From positions 5,212 through 10,859 of the forward strand of contig MUZZ01000166.1 of NCBI GenBank assembly GCA_003266075.1: a DNA stretch of 5,648 nucleotides. Reading direction: 5' to 3'. Shown here piece after piece: positions 5,501 to 5,648 of this stretch. Every line of letters begins with the position of its first letter. The stretch's first letter is position 1. A program made the position numbers and the translations under genes. This stretch comes from Methanosphaera sp. rholeuAM74. Its GTDB lineage: Archaea > Methanobacteriota > Methanobacteria > Methanobacteriales > Methanobacteriaceae. Below the pieces are notes generated by a model, which was not told the DNA's origin, did no database searches, and saw only the letters and a program-made list of their open reading frames with translations.

Positions 5501-5519
5501 ATTAGTTATGAATTTTTTT

Positions 5520-5535
5520 CATGATATGTATCATG
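5520..5535. promoter_or_regulatory. Perfect 7-2-7 palindrome, candidate operator upstream of comA
   Basis: CATGATA-TG-TATCATG has perfect 7-base arms around two central bases. It contains G and C at fixed positions, so it is less likely to be chance than the A/T-only repeats nearby. It lies 20 bases upstream of the preferred comA TATA box and 12 bases from the rightward promoter-like element at 5547-5559. It is therefore well placed for a dimeric regulator of comA, of the divergent promoter, or both. Confidence 0.45.
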
Positions 5536-5546
5536 GATTTAACCAT

Positions 5547-5559
5547 AAATTTTTATACA
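5547..5559 (+). promoter_or_regulatory. Promoter-like BRE/TATA element pointing right
   Basis: AAATTTTTATACA differs at one position from the methanogen BRE/TATA pattern AAANNTTTATATA. A transcript would start near 5580 and run rightward out of the window. At 5612 an ATG opens a frame (MALNINIYILYG) that stays open to the window end, but it has no ribosome binding site, so the real gene or RNA may lie further right. Confidence 0.4.
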
Positions 5560-5648
5560 TAGATGAACATATAGATATAATAATATATAATTAATTATTT
5601 TAAAAATAATTATGGCTCTTAATATTAATATTTACATATTGTATGGGT

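Noticed and set aside
1..5648. CRISPR array, insertion sequence, toxin-antitoxin pair or defence system
   Set aside because: No regularly spaced repeats, transposase, terminal repeats or defence-related domains were found on either strand. The intact genes are ordinary archaeal metabolic and information-processing genes.

Overview
The window looks like chromosomal DNA from an AT-rich methanogenic archaeon of the order Methanobacteriales, most plausibly Methanosphaera or a close relative. The evidence is a gene for the coenzyme M enzyme phosphosulfolactate synthase (ComA), a TfuA-like protein of the methyl-coenzyme M reductase thioamidation type, a CofE-like (coenzyme F420 ligase family) protein, the archaeal transcription factor TFE, and very AT-rich spacers with archaeal TATA/BRE-like elements. 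The genus is an inference; only an identity search would settle it.

Layout. Two genes read rightward: the 3' part of a seryl-tRNA synthetase gene (1-531, cut by the window edge) and a four-CBS-domain protein (648-1484). Five genes read leftward from the right side: comA (5435-4674), a divergent CofE-like gene (4635-3790), tfe (3571-3029), an HD-domain hydrolase (2945-2460) and tfuA (2455-1805). The two sets converge on a 320-base stretch (1485-1804). It holds no intact gene, but on the minus strand it carries three consecutive coding-like pieces in three frames, which may be a small decayed gene. The last about 210 bases (5436-5648) hold the comA leader, a perfect 7-2-7 palindrome, and a strong-looking promoter pointing right, out of the window.

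How the genes fit together. ComA starts coenzyme M synthesis. TfuA, with a YcaO partner that is not in this window, belongs to the pathway that installs thioglycine in McrA, the enzyme that uses coenzyme M. The CofE-like protein belongs to the family that adds glutamate to F420-0, but its core motif is altered and its substrate is uncertain. HD and tfuA are only 4 bases apart and almost certainly co-transcribed. comA and the CofE-like gene are 38 bases apart with a T8 tract between them, so read-through may be partial. tfe is separated from its neighbours by longer spacers.

I see no mobile element, CRISPR array, tRNA or rRNA. Most of the window is ordinary archaeal core genome. The points most worth a second look are the possible pseudogene next to tfuA, the palindrome and divergent promoter upstream of comA, and the divergent CofE-like protein beside comA.
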